From Russula earlei (taxonomy: Eukaryota > Basidiomycota > Agaricomycetes > Russulales > Russulaceae): a DNA stretch of 23,187 nucleotides. Location: assembly GCA_025769875.1 (NCBI GenBank), contig JAGFNK010000742.1, positions 1 to 23,187 on the forward strand, written 5' to 3'. How positions within the stretch are numbered: position 1 is the first letter of the stretch; each line of letters begins with the position of its first letter. The position numbers and the translations under genes were made by a program. Positions 1 through 10,267 of this stretch are shown one piece after another. The notes under the pieces are model-generated. The model did not search any database. It saw nothing but the letters and a program-made list of their open reading frames with translations, and was not told the DNA's origin.

Positions 1-1052
1 AGGGCATCGCATACGAGCAATTCACGACAGGATAGCATGCATCTCAGAGAAATCTATGCAGCTGTGGAAGATCAAAAGGGACCGAGCTTGTCCCAATTCT
101 TCCATCGCCACTCATGTCCGAAGGATATGGGAAATCCGTTTACTTTTGTGACAACGGGGCAAGTGTCGTCCTCTTTTACTTAGACACACATGAGTGGTAA
201 GTTGCACGTTCTCATTGGTTCCTCGATGCTCAACCGTTGCAGTGTGTGTTATTCAATCGAGCCCTGGGAAAGGAGGTGGTCAAAAAGACTGACCAGTCAG
301 ATGTATGGTCTCCACAGCTGTCACTTTAATCTCGTTCTTACATATAAACAGCGGGTATGCGTCTCTCAACTGTGACGGCAAGCTCTTGCTTGTTTCCAAT
401 CTCAAAGATGGTGTTGACGAATACCAATTTCCTAGCCTGGACAAAATCCAGACCTTCACACACCCAATACAGACCAACTGTATCCTCCAGACAAGGTCTT
501 TACCGTTATGGAATCTTGTTGTTGCAGGTGGTGATAATGGCTTCGCTCGCATGTTCAACCGAATCAGTGGCCAGCTAGTCACCGAGATTCACCATGGAGG
601 TGGGCGACTCCATTAACCTTCCTTGCCCATAACATATAGTTGACATGTTATAGCTCATGGTCAGCTCGTACAGGTTGTTGAGGTAGCTCTTGTGGCCACT
701 GATTTGCGAGCTACATGCTCACTTTCCGAGTGCAGGCTTTTGTTGACCCTGGTGGACAATGTGTCATAGTTACGGCTGCCTCAGGTGAAGCGCCATATGA
801 ACTAAAAATATGGTTGTATCAAACTCCAAAGGTGTGTACATATGGCTGATCCCATGTGCATATGATGAATTTGGCATTTAGGCACCCGTAGCCTCAAAGG
901 AGCCAACGCAATCTCCTCTCAGCACTTCTCTCTCGACGTGGTGGGATCGAATCGCCATTGCATTCATCACCTTCTTGTTTTTTGCTGTTTCTTATTGTTC
1001 TCGTGGGAACATTTTTGGTAACCCATCCAGCGACGCTCTCTCAATGGTCTAG
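1..1052 (+). CDS. WD40-like protein with C-terminal membrane anchor (5' partial)
   Basis: This is the 3' part of a multi-exon gene that starts outside the window. I read exons ending at 196, then 243-302, 352-599, 654-682, 736-831 and 882-1052. Splice phases agree and all introns are about 45-55 nt with GT/AG ends. The joined protein has beta-propeller style repeats: VLFYLDTHE, CYSIEPWERRWSK, IGYASLNCDGKLLLVSNL, and GGDNGFARMFNRISGQLV. The last resembles a WD-type blade (G-D-G-x-R-x-F...G). The last exon carries a hydrophobic stretch (IAIAFITFLFFAVSY) close to the C-terminus, so I infer a propeller tethered to a membrane. The first 60 nt probably include an intron end, because the frame is stopped at 33-35. 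No enzymatic role can be assigned. Similar WD40 proteins with a terminal hydrophobic segment are common in Boletales; that statement is family recall. Confidence 0.72.
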
Positions 1053-1196
1053 TGGGGGGTATCACCCTTGGAGATTGTAATGGAGATCATGATGACTCGT
1101 AAAATTTGTCAAAAAAAGGTGTTGTGTTAGTGACCCGCGCTATGTGTGATACATGAAATCGGGCTTCTGTCTGCCGCTAGCTTCTAGAGTGTCGCC
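1053..1196. other. Short intergenic gap
   Basis: This is the 3' flank of the WD40-like gene and the promoter side of the next gene. Nothing specific is seen apart from a near-ideal start context (GCCATGG) at 1194-1200 for the downstream gene. Confidence 0.5.
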
Positions 1197-3082
1197 ATGG
1201 CAAGTGGGTCTGCACAGAAGACATTTCGCTATGCTATCCCCGCTCGATTTTTTGTGGATGGCGAGCGAGATCCGCCCCCTTTTGTCCCATTGAGTGAGTC
1301 ATCCACAGCGCGATTGTGCATTCAAATTGCCGCCTTTTGATCTAATTTAATAGACCGTCATGTGTTTTGCCGAGTGGATTATTGTCAGCGCATATGCGTA
1401 TATTAGGGGCCAATCGACCGAGTTCACATAGTGCCAAAACCCCAACTCCATATCCAACCAGTCCTTTATCACCTCATGTCCCAACACGCCGGCATCCCAG
1501 TTGAGTCGTTTCTCTCATTGCGTCTTCTCTGCTGAGTAAAATTGTAGAACCAGGGGGCTCCTCATTTCACTGTTGCCACTCGATCAGCCTGTCCCTTCGA
1601 CTTTGAAGATGACGAGATGCAGTCCGATGACCCGGACATCCCCTATGATGACGACCTGAATATGGACACTGACATGGAGCATACAATTGGCACAGGTCAG
1701 TGCACGGGCGTTGACCGACTTGTGCTCAATTGTCTGCAGGCAGCCTTGGCCTTAGTATGAGCGCATTCAATCAGCTCATTAATGCTGCTTCTGAGACAGC
1801 AGCCGTGGCGGTCATGAGAGCCATGAGAGCTGGGGACATGAATCCACCTAATAATGTTCCTGCTCCTCCTGAAGATCCAGGTACCACTGGAAACGAATTG
1901 GAAACGGGCATTCCCAAGCCTTTCCAACGTATGTGTTTCCCGGCTCTATGACCTTTTGTTGTCATCACTTTTGCAGCCCCATGCAGTAAGAAGAAGACTC
2001 CTCGTGCAAACCAGAACAAACTTGTGGATGTATGTAGTTCTACCTCCCATTCATTGTTGCTACTGACGTCTCTCTCCTAGGAGGCAATGCGCAAGTTCCT
2101 GGATAACAAAGGTGCTCTTGCAAGAAGGGATTTCTTCCCTGACGAACCTGACAAGTGAATGGTTGATGCGTTCGAACAGTATGGTGTTGGTGGCCCGAAT
2201 CCCGATGCTCCTCGTGTTTCCTTGACACAGACCTTCAAGGGAAAATGGAACAAGGAGGTGGTTGACCTGCTCACGACAGCTTTTATCACGGACGTCAAAA
2301 AGGGAGCATATCAGCCCGTCCAGCACAATTGGATGCAGATGACCGAGGATAATGTAAGGAAGAGGTGCCAGAGCAAGCTATATTGCACGCAGTACATTTG
2401 CCGGACAGGAAAGCGCCCATATACAGATAAGGTCGCCCGGATGTATCAAAGGCGGCAGGAGGTTTGTCTTCTCATTGGCACGTCGCACCTTTCACTGACC
2501 TTTCCATAGACGTACTACAGAAGGAGGAAGATATGTGAGTTTAACAGCCATAGAGACTCAGAAACATGGAAGCGTGTGGGCATATTGCTGGATGCCCTTG
2601 GCCCTCGGGGTACAAGTGATGATGAGACCGACGACGATTCAAACCATTCAAATCGAGACTCACGCTTTAAGACCCTCCGGCGTCTTGATATGGGTTTTCT
2701 GAATCCTGCCATGGCCGACATATGGGCAGCGGTGGAATCATATCCATTGTCTCTCTGCCCCTCATGTGGAAACCGGTCTTTCAAATGCATTGCGAAGGCC
2801 AAAAGTGTCAGCAAGCGTGCGCCGCTGCCAGGTCTTCCATTGAACTTTTACAACCCACAGTGGTTGCCGAAAAGTCCTCCCCACTTTCAGAAGCTTGTAA
2901 AGGCAGAGTTCCCTCTTCCCATCCTGGTGAGTTATCATTTCATTTATTATCAGAAGCTTCACATCTGTACTTAGGCCCCTATGAAAGCGACTACATGGGG
3001 CAGATATAGGACGAAATTTCTGGTCCAAGCATGGTTAGATTGTGATTTTCCCTCTTGTGTCTTCCATTACTTACCGTTGTAA
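1197..3082 (+). pseudogene. Agaricomycete hypothetical-family protein, broken by an in-frame TGA
   Basis: This is a multi-exon gene of unknown function. The best exons are 1559?-1696, 1740-1930, 1978-2030, 2081-2461, 2510-2926 and 2975 to the stop. The ATG at 1197 has a strong context (GCCATGG), and the first residues are MASGSAQKTFRYAIPARFF. The 5' exons between 1290 and 1560 cannot be joined cleanly. Visible features are an acidic block (DFEDDEMQSDDPDIPYDDD), a basic block (SKKKTPRANQNK), NPDAPR, an Arg-rich stretch (MYQRRQETYYRRRK), GTSDDETDDD, LPGLPLNFYNPQWL, and a C-terminal WGRYRTKFLVQAWLD. The order of an Arg-rich helix, then W, then a (S/T)SDDE acidic patch, then GLP.N.Y...WL is one I recall from large families in Agaricomycetes. 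A TGA at 2156-2158 splits the frame (DEPDK-stop-MVDAF), although both sides read as one continuous protein. The final stop lies at the border of the LTR-like element starting at 3078. It is either a pseudogene or two shortened genes. Confidence 0.6.
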
Positions 3083-4255
3083 GGCGGATTCCCGCTGGCC
3101 GTGGAGTCATAAACTAACTCCTACGCCTCACACGCCCCCCCATCAAGTCTCTCCCCCTGCATTTCCCCCTATCTGCCTTTTTTTCCATTCCATTCTTTTC
3201 CACCACCACCTCCCTTCACGCCTCGCGAGAACGTCGTCACCAGTTTCTCAGACAAAACTCGAAGCGCGGACGACGCCAAAGCCCTCTCTTTCATGCCTTT
3301 CCAGCCTACCTCCTCGCTCCATCGTCAACGACGTCACCAAAGCTCTCTCTTTCATGTTCTTCCAGCCCACTTCCTTGCATCCTCGTCGATCCCATCATCA
3401 TTCGTCTAGACCTTTCGTCGTTTCCAAGCCCGCCGCCTCGCGCCCTCAACGACCACGTCATCATCTTCCTTATCCTTTCATCGTTTCGCAGTCCGCCGCC
3501 TCGCGAACTCGTCGACCGTCTCGCACCCTCACTCTCGACCTCCTTTCATCGCGTAGCAATTCCACCCGCGCCGTCCAGCCCACTCTCGACCTCCTTTCAT
3601 CGCATCGTCCCGCCGCGTCTACTAAGACGGATTTGTCCATCTTTCGCCGTCGTCACCGCAGTCAGATGCGAGGGCTCAGTGCCCCGATGACGCACGATTA
3701 CCGTTGCCAGAACTATCGTACGTTACCTCTCCGTCTGTTTTCAGCTATGAATTCTCCGACTGCCTTTGTTTTCTTTGACTCGTTTACTTCTGATCGGTCT
3801 CGTTCACCTTACGCGTTTCGGATTCCTTACACAGACCTCGCTCCTCTAGTCACTGTTTGCATCTCTGGTATTCCCACTCCCCTTCGTAGTTCTCGCTCCG
3901 TATAAAAAGACACTAGTTACGCCTTGAAATATCATTACCCTCTTCGCCCCAGAAGTGCCTCTCCCCTGTGTGCTGCTGTGAGTCAAATCGACGACAACAC
4001 ATTCGACTTGACCGCACCCTCCGGACCAGCCTTCGCATTTCTTTTCGGTCTTCACCAAACTTGGTTTCTCAGCCTCTAGGTCTCCCGCGCTTCCGCTCGC
4101 GACGCATCGACGACTTCGAACGAATCTTCAAGCCGCGTCACGCCTGTGAAGCTGGAAAGTATTCTTGCTCTCCTTTAATTTCTTCCTTTCTTGGTCTCGA
4201 CTGTCTTACGAATCTCACTCGCACATCGCCCTGACACGCTTCACCGTACCTTACA
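3078..4255 (+). mobile_element. Solo LTR-like element (about 1.18 kb)
   Basis: The segment is bounded by the inverted terminal motif TGTAAGG (3078-3084) and CCTTACA (4249-4255), the usual 5'-TG...CA-3' layout of LTRs. It contains a TATA box (TATAAAAAG, 3901-3909) about two thirds of the way in, as expected at a U3/R border. A diverged, truncated copy lies at 19648-19990, sharing the TGTAAGGCGG start, the CTCGACC(T)CTTTCATCGC repeats and the (C)TAGTTACGCCTTG block just after the TATA position. No gag or pol is seen on either side, so it is most likely a solo LTR. The flanking pentamers (ACCGT, GGTTC) do not match, so there is no visible target-site duplication and the ends are tentative. The open frame from 3042 to 3905 inside it is pyrimidine-rich and stop-poor, and I do not regard it as a gene. 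Confidence 0.55.
3270..3640 (+). repeat. Degenerate minisatellite of about 58-68 bp units inside the LTR-like element
   Basis: Five to six decayed units start near 3270, 3328, 3387, 3450, 3513 and 3581. Neighbouring units share blocks such as CAAAGCYCTCTCTTTCATG, CCGCCGCCTCGCG and CTCTCGACCTCCTTTCATCG. Two further units of the same type sit at about 19680-19760 in the second copy, which links the two elements. Confidence 0.6.
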
Positions 4256-4453
4256 GGTTCTATGTGATGCGGGCAATGTATGTGTGGCATAGATATGGGT
4301 GATGAAGGATTCGCATCGTATCATCGTTCTCGGGTGACTTGATATGAAATGATATACTACATCCGAGTTACATCCGAGTGTCAAGAACTAGAGGGATCTG
4401 CAGCGCTTGTCTCGATGGCGCTGAGGCCCGTCAAAAGTCCTGAAAACTAATGG
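4256..4453. other. Gap between LTR-like element and transposase 3' end
   Basis: A short intergenic stretch with a small direct repeat (ACATCCGAGT twice near 4360-4380). No terminal inverted repeat of the neighbouring transposon could be recognised here. Confidence 0.4.
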
Positions 4454-7400
4454 TCAGTTGTGATTTCCAATCAAGATGATATGACTGACTCGGGTCAGCG
4501 GTTTCATCACCAGGATCTGGTGGTCCCAGTCTCGGTAAATAGCATGGTAGATGTCGCAATTTCCTGGCACTATCGTTACTTCTTTCTGTGTCTCCGATGA
4601 CCACAGATTTGCACTGAAATCTGGGTAACGTGCGAAAGGGTTCGGAAGAGATGTCGGAGGCGCAAGATAGCGGTGAACAGCTAGGAATAGCTTTTCTTTG
4701 CTATCCTGTATAAGGAATATTGCGTGGACGATTCCCGGAACCAGGGAATTAGCACTACCCATGTCTTGGAAGAAAATGACACCATGTCTCTTTGACGTGC
4801 GATAAGTCGTAAATTCACGGCCGTAAATTGTCACCCTGTCCTGGAAGTTGACTCCATCCTGAAAATTCCCCAATTCACATTGCAGATTGCTCTTGTACTT
4901 GTTCATTGCATCGTTAATAACGTCACTTAGTGGCCTTAATCTCGGTGTAGCCACCTTCGAGGATTCATCTATGCGGCTGTCATCTCCCTGTCCCAAAGTA
5001 TCTTAGTCGAGTGCATACCTGTTTTCTTACTGCCGAATGGACGTTTCCTGATTGTGATGCTATCTTTCCATGCATCCAGACAGCGTAAACATTGAATAGT
5101 TGCCTGCATGGTCGACTTGGCAGAGAAGGCCGCAAACATACCCTTCTCCATTTCGCCTTTGTTTCTCGTAAGTGTGTTGCAACCAGAGGAAAGGAGTCTC
5201 ACGTACCTGGCTTATTGTTCGTGTTTGAGTGCTGCAAATCACCTATGACCCTTTCGAACGGAAACATCCACCAGCCCTGAACAGGGCCATATAAACGAAG
5301 GTAATTGCCGACAAGGAGGGCATTGAGATGGTTGGGGCGGAAACGCTGGGTGGGTCGGAGCTCCCTCAGCATTTTAAGGTAATTTTTCATGGTCTTCTTA
5401 TATTCTTCGATGTGCTTGGCTGATATATGTTGAGACGTTGCCCATCTGATCGCAGTGGCGAGTAGGAAAGTACTCTGCACCAGTTTTGCCCTGTATTTGT
5501 CCACCTGCGCCCCTGATGCATGTCGCAGTGTCTCGATTCGAAGCAGCAACACTGGTATGTCGAACTCGAAGCACAATCTCCATTCATCAGCCTTCAGCTT
5601 ACCATGTGATACCTGCCCTAAATTAGTAGGAGGGGCCACGTGCCAGCGAGGGCGTGTAGTAGCCACTATGTCATCCTGAATAACCTTCAAGTCGTTCGGA
5701 GAAATCCCCACTCCTTGCAATGTCTTCAAACCCCTCTGTCCTTTAGCGATCTCCTTTACGATGCCTTCGCCAACGATGTCCGAGACAGAAGAGCTCACCC
5801 GATTTGAGAGGGATTCCTAAATCACTCCCCCATATGAGCATATGTAGTGAGATACGAGTATGTCTCATACCTTAATGCACTTGATTAGATCTTCTTTACA
5901 GGGCTCACCAGACTGCTTCATGCCAATGCCCCTTTCATCACAAAGGACCTTCAGCACATCAACCGATAACGTCGTCAGATCAACAGACTCGGGCCTGGTA
6001 TGCAGTAGCATCTTTCTTGTGGCTTCTAAGTCTGACGTTGCCTTCGCGAGTTTTGGCTTGCACATTCCTGCCGAGTCCATCCCGAGCACTGTTCGTGCAT
6101 GGTATTGCAATAAGCCTGATGAAGAAGAGGTGCATGCAGTCCACAGGGACCATGGTGGTAGGGTCCCAGTATTCTAGTTCCATCAGGACTGAGTGACGCA
6201 TGCCAGTTTTGCTGTATAGCTGCTTCCGTTCCTTCTGTGACGTTGCATTCCGCCATTTCTGGGCATCGTCTTGAACCTCCTGAATAGTGCGCACGCTCCA
6301 TGAGTCCAGGATCCTCCTCTTTTGCGGTATTCCTATCAATGAAGTTTGAAATACCCATGATCTTCCGAGCCATTGGCAGGTCATTTACTGAGAGGGCGAT
6401 TGCTGAGCGGACAAGTCGGCCATAAGGATAATCGTGCATCTTGTATATTTCTCCATGTGCCCAGGATTCCTTCATGACTTCGACGAGGGGACGTAAGAAC
6501 TGGTCGATTTCCTCGACTGAAGGCTCGCGAGGCCCAGGGATGATGCCAACAAGGCAGAGGTTTTCATGTTTATGCCGCATGTCTGGTGGCAATAGGAGGC
6601 AGGACAGGACTATGGAACCCACAGACGCGACCTTCCCAGCGATCTTATTATGATATGGGTTGAAGAAATCCACGGAGAGACACCACAATAGGCGAAGTTC
6701 GTCATGTTGTCCACCAGAGAGGAAAGGTATGCCGTCTGGCCCTTTGAGTGCCCTGACACTATCTGCGATGATGATATCATCGACAGTCCCAGTGCGCACG
6801 CGCTCTCGAGATCGTTTAAGCGCAGCCTCTACCCCCGGTCTGGACAAAAGGCGTGCTACAAAGTCATGGAAGTCTTGCATAATGAAGGGACGCTTAGGTA
6901 CGCCAATGCTCTTCCCATCCGGTGTTGACCCCACTCTGAGGAGGTCAAATCTACCTCGAACTTGACACGGCTCGCTGGTGCAATCATATGGATAAACTGC
7001 GATTCCATCTTCATCTTGTGAAGGATACGTGGAGCTACATGCTGGGCAGCATGCGTATGTGATAGTCTTCGGGACTCCAAGCAATTTCCGAGCAACCCTG
7101 ATGTCACTTGGAAAGGTTCGGAGGATCTGCTCGTCGGTATTTGACAAGCTGGCCCTTGACTTTCTGAAGACCTCCTTAAGTGATTTGAGTCTGATGTTGC
7201 TCAACTTTCGAGTTGAGTGGTCCAGAGTGTCCTGGACAAGCAGTTCAAACAGACTTCGCAGTAGGAGTGAGTCACATTCTGCCAAGCTGCGAATGAATTC
7301 ATCTGTTGCTAACGTCAGTGTGTGCGTATGTCCACAGCTGAGATCCTCACTTGGCGGTTCTGCACCAATTATCCTCCGTGTTGAGACCAACTTGCCTGTG

Positions 7401-7757
7401 TCAGCAAGGAGTACTCCTTTCAAGTCGTTCACGTCCTCAATATTCTTCTGTAAGTACATCTTCAGGCCTTCCTTCATGGTCATTCCTAGTGAACCGACTG
7501 GAAACCAGAGCGTATTGATGGCCGCCAACGTTGTCTCCATGTTTGTTCGGTGCAGTTTTGATCACGTTAAGCAATGCTCTGGTAGGTGGTGATGCCAGGG
7601 CTTGACTTTTCAATGACAGCGTGGCCTGGCTTTGAGAAATGGCCCTCTTCTCCAGCTCAACCAAGGAATTCAGTGTTTTGGGGTCAGAAGTCATAAGTGA
7701 TATTCGTCCTGGGGTGCTAATTTGATGGCATCTCGCATGCCCCTGGCGTGATCCCAC
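4454..7757 (-). pseudogene. Tnp2-type (Transposase_21-like, En/Spm-CACTA related) transposase, degenerate
   Basis: The minus-strand product resembles the large fungal Tnp2 family (about 1000 aa; DDE/RNase H-like transposases). Visible family marks in order are YACCPACSSTYPSQ with a following Cys-rich stretch, LSVDFFNPYHNKIAGK, LCLVGIIPGPREPSVEEI, WSVRTIQEV, YWDPTTMVPVDCMH, RPRWHVAPPTNLG...HGKLKADEWR, the GPVQGWWMFPFERVIGDLQ block, NTNNKPG, and the C-terminal RYPDFSANLWSS. The 3' part has clean splice joins: 5871 to 5816, 5207 to 5156, and 5029 to 4983, with the stop at 4454. The 5' part is damaged. A frame change falls between about 6340 and 6296, and a one-base shift falls near 6130 just after MHLFFI. 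The N-terminal segment 7541-7757 is in yet another frame relative to the 504-codon core. A SAP-like segment lies at 5871-5981. It would cut and move its own element; this copy is very probably inactive. I could not find terminal repeats or a target duplication. Confidence 0.88.
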
Positions 7758-8434
7758 ATTGCGTGTGGTCCCCGACTCGTCAATGTGTGGCGATGATCCA
7801 GAAATTGTTTTGGATTGTTCAAACGGGTCATTCTGGACGCATATGCGATGATCTGTGTTCGCATTGGGCTGTCACAAGTTTAATCAGACATGCTACGTAA
7901 GGAATATCAAAGTTGACTGGCATGCCTTATTAAGATTGTGATAAGATTGTGAGGCATCAAATTCCCCATGACACTTTTTGGTCTTATTGTCGACAAGTTT
8001 GCCGTTGCAGCCAAAGTAAGCACAGTAGCAGGCAGGCATGATGGCGATTCTATGGTGTAATGCACCTCCGTATGGTGGGTTTTAACTGCCAAATATGAAG
8101 CCGTTCCTCAGCGCTATCCCTTCTTGAACGAATTGACGCCTTGTACATCAATTTTCGTGGCGATCTTGTTTCATGGGTCTCAGTTCTGCATGTCATGTAC
8201 CCTAATGGGCTTCGTTGTTTCCTCTTTATCCTCTTGACGCTCATTTTCTTTTCTTATTCTCTCTAACAAATGACCAGTAACCAGGGATCATCGCAGCCCT
8301 ACAACACTTCTATTGCATTACGTTTTGTCCCTTGTTCTTCGTGAGTGGTTGTATTTCTGAGCTTCAACAACAAACCAGGTAGGCGACGCTATTTAAAATA
8401 TCAGTACTTCTCACATTAATTACTATCTTTCCCC
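7758..8434. other. Intergenic region between divergent transposase and hypothetical gene
   Basis: No convincing gene. A 58-codon minus-strand frame ends near 7700 and begins near 7873 (MRTQIIAYASRMTRLNN...), and could be a lost N-terminal exon of the transposase. It also holds one copy of the palindrome CGCATATGCG (7838-7847) and, at its right edge, a TATA-like TATTTAAAA (8390-8398) for the plus-strand gene. Confidence 0.4.
8390..8398 (+). promoter_or_regulatory. TATA-like box
   Basis: TATTTAAAA lies 36 bp before the ATG at 8435. At that distance transcription would start close to or past this ATG, so a later in-frame ATG (for example 8498) may be the real start of the downstream gene. Confidence 0.4.
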
Positions 8435-9129
8435 ATGCCTTGCATACGTCCTCGCTGCCATCATCGCCGCTTCCTCCCTCACTTCTCGCCGGGAACAATG
8501 AGATGCCGATTCAGTCCAGAGTTGGTTCCTCCACTGCCTCATGCCATGATGCATGTGTTCCCGACATCGGAAAATAGTCACGCCAGTGGAATGTCCATCT
8601 CCGCACCTCCATCGCCACTGACGCCAACAACGCCATCTTCACCACTCATACCCAAGCCCTCAGGAGAGGTCGGTCGCGTCGGACGTGGGGGATACGCACT
8701 CAAGAATGTCCTTGAGCAAGAGCACGGATGGGAAAGTGGACTCTACCCTAAAATTAGAGTATAACCAACTTGTGCAGGGCGCAATTATCATGCTCAAATC
8801 TTTTCAGGAGAGAGTATGCTCTCTGGCAGACACATATTTGGACACATCAGTTCCATATTCCCTTCAAATCAAGGACAAACTTATGCTTCTCTGTGAACTG
8901 GTGCGATATTTTGTCAATTGTTCAATGTAAAATTGATCATGTCAGGCAGGCTTCCACAGAATTTCCAATACTCCTCAAGTTTGAGAACAACTGGGTAGTA
9001 CATGACTATCTACGTGTCTATTTGAAGAACAGCGCCCAGAAAGCCAGAAAGAATCAGCAGGATAAGGATAAGGAGCTTGCAGCTGCTGCCAAGGGCAAAG
9101 GTAGAGGTGTGTACGCTGGCAACTCCTAG
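8435..9129 (+). CDS. Small Agaricomycete hypothetical protein with FExxW...YLKN core
   Basis: Three exons, 8435-8758, 8808-8900 and 8950-9129, join in phase 0 through introns of 49 nt each (GTATAA...CAG and GTGCGA...CAG), giving 198 aa. The N-terminus is Pro/Ser/Thr-rich (SAPPSPLTPTTPSSPLIP). Then come GEVGRVGRGGYALKNVL, an aromatic HGWESGLYPKIR, LADTYLDTSVPYSLQIKDKL, and a final helical block with FPILLKFENNWVVHDYLRVY followed by LKNSAQKARKN and a Lys/Ala-rich tail. I recall this order (GGY.L...L, W, LA..YLD, FP.L..FE..W....LR.YLKN) from a multi-copy family in Agaricomycetes of unknown function. It is probably nuclear given the basic tail, but that is a guess. It is divergent from the transposase. 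The start is uncertain: 8435 or 8498. Confidence 0.68.
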
Positions 9130-9625
9130 AGTCCATGATTCTAATTGCCCGCTCAATCAGCCAATTGACTGGCAAGAGCTTTGCTGTATTGCAACAGACT
9201 TATTAGTCTGGAAGTCATCGCACACCTACCTTTGGCCTATGTCAGATCGACCAATGCGAATTTTATTATCTGGCAGCTCGTTTCGATTATCTTGCTTAGA
9301 TCTTATCATACGCAGGGAAGACTGCCCCGTTGCGACGACTGCCCCTGCCTGATTTGGATCTGAGCCCGTGGCTCGAGCGGGCTCGAGCGGCTAACTAGCC
9401 CACTTAGCCACGAGCCAATCAGTAGCTCGGCTCACTCAATTCTATTCGGCTCGAGTGCATAACTCAGAAAGCGTGGCAGGAACATATGAGCGGGCGGGAG
9501 CTCAATACGTAAATCCCACCCCCACCGTTTTTCATTCACATCTCCTCGCAGCTCTCCATTTCGAGGTCCCTTCTCAGACATGTCCGAAGCCAAAGAAATT
9601 CTTGTTCACAGACATCGGTGGTTTT
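9130..9625. other. Intergenic region with GGCTCGAG-rich repeats
   Basis: No gene is seen. Around 9363-9455 the motif GCTCGAGC recurs: two abutting GGCTCGAGCG copies, another GGCTCGAG near 9450, and inverted forms (CGAGCC, CTCGGCTC) between them. This resembles a subterminal region of a DNA transposon, but no partner end was found. An upstream in-frame extension of the next gene runs back to 9455. Confidence 0.4.
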
Positions 9626-10267
9626 ATGTCCGCGTCATGGTCCCCGTTTGGCAGAAGCGGCCAAAAGACTTATCATCATAAGCCTTTGACTTGGACTTGG
9701 AGATACAACGAAAGGCTGCGCGTCATCACACATCCGTCCCACTGCATTCCTTGCCGGAGGTGGCAGGAGCATCACCTCGCAGCTACAATGGATGACGAAG
9801 AAAAGTCTGAAGAAGAAAAGTCGCTGGACTCTGCATATCAAGCCCGTGACCGCGCCGCTTCTCGTCCTTTCCAGGGAAGGATTGATCGTCTCAAACAGGA
9901 GCGGGACGACTTCCTCGAAGAGCTCGCGGCGCTGCGTCAGGAACTCGGAAATGCGCGAACGAAGCTGAAGGAGAGCCTCGACGCACGCAACGAACTACAG
10001 CGCGCCCTTGTGGATCGTGCCGTCGATCAGCCACGCAAGACTGTGGGCTGCACTCCCACCTCCCCATCATGCTCATCCGGACAGCATAAACGCCTGCGCC
10101 TCGCGACCATCGCTCATCAAGACTCCTCAACCCCACTATGTCATGCAGAGCGGGACGTCATTGCCATTGACTGCGAATCTGAGCAGGATGTACCGTATGT
10201 CCCCCCTCCACTCCCACCTATTGCTATGACTCATCGCTGCTCTGACTCCAGGACTTCACAGGATTGA
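9626..10267 (+). CDS. Coiled-coil protein with CxxC motif, paralogue 1
   Basis: A single-exon gene of 213 aa starting at ATG 9626; an in-frame extension could start at 9455. I prefer 9626 because similarity to the paralogue at 11362 begins near 9650. Shared blocks are WxYNxxxRxITHxxxCxxCRxxQxH (here HCIPCRRWQEHH, a possible small zinc-binding knuckle), then an acidic linker (DDEEKSEEEKS). A long heptad-like helix follows: AYQARDRAASRPFQGRIDRL, KQERDDFLEELAALRQEL and onward. Then come a Ser/Pro linker with a basic patch (GQHKRLRLATIAHQ) and a C-terminal IAIDCESEQDVPYVPPPLPP. Function is unknown. A dimerising coiled coil plus a Cys-containing N-terminal motif suggests protein or nucleic-acid binding in the nucleus (inference). 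The dispersed repeat follows about 280 bp downstream. Confidence 0.66.
   Translation: MSASWSPFGRSGQKTYHHKPLTWTWRYNERLRVITHPSHCIPCRRWQEHHLAATMDDEEKSEEEKSLDSAYQARDRAASRPFQGRIDRLKQERDDFLEELAALRQELGNARTKLKESLDARNELQRALVDRAVDQPRKTVGCTPTSPSCSSGQHKRLRLATIAHQDSSTPLCHAERDVIAIDCESEQDVPYVPPPLPPIAMTHRCSDSRTSQD

Noticed and set aside
3042..3905. 287-codon Ser/Arg/Pro-rich open frame
   Set aside because: It lies across the LTR-like element and its pyrimidine-rich minisatellite; its length follows from lack of stops in the repeat units, and no domain is visible.
3073..4260. Target-site duplication of the LTR-like element
   Set aside because: Flanking pentamers ACCGT and GGTTC differ; an ACCGT near the 3' end is inside the proposed boundary.
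4256..8434. Terminal inverted repeats of the transposon (CACTA-type ends)
   Set aside because: No matching inverted ends or short target duplication could be found by eye on either side of the transposase.
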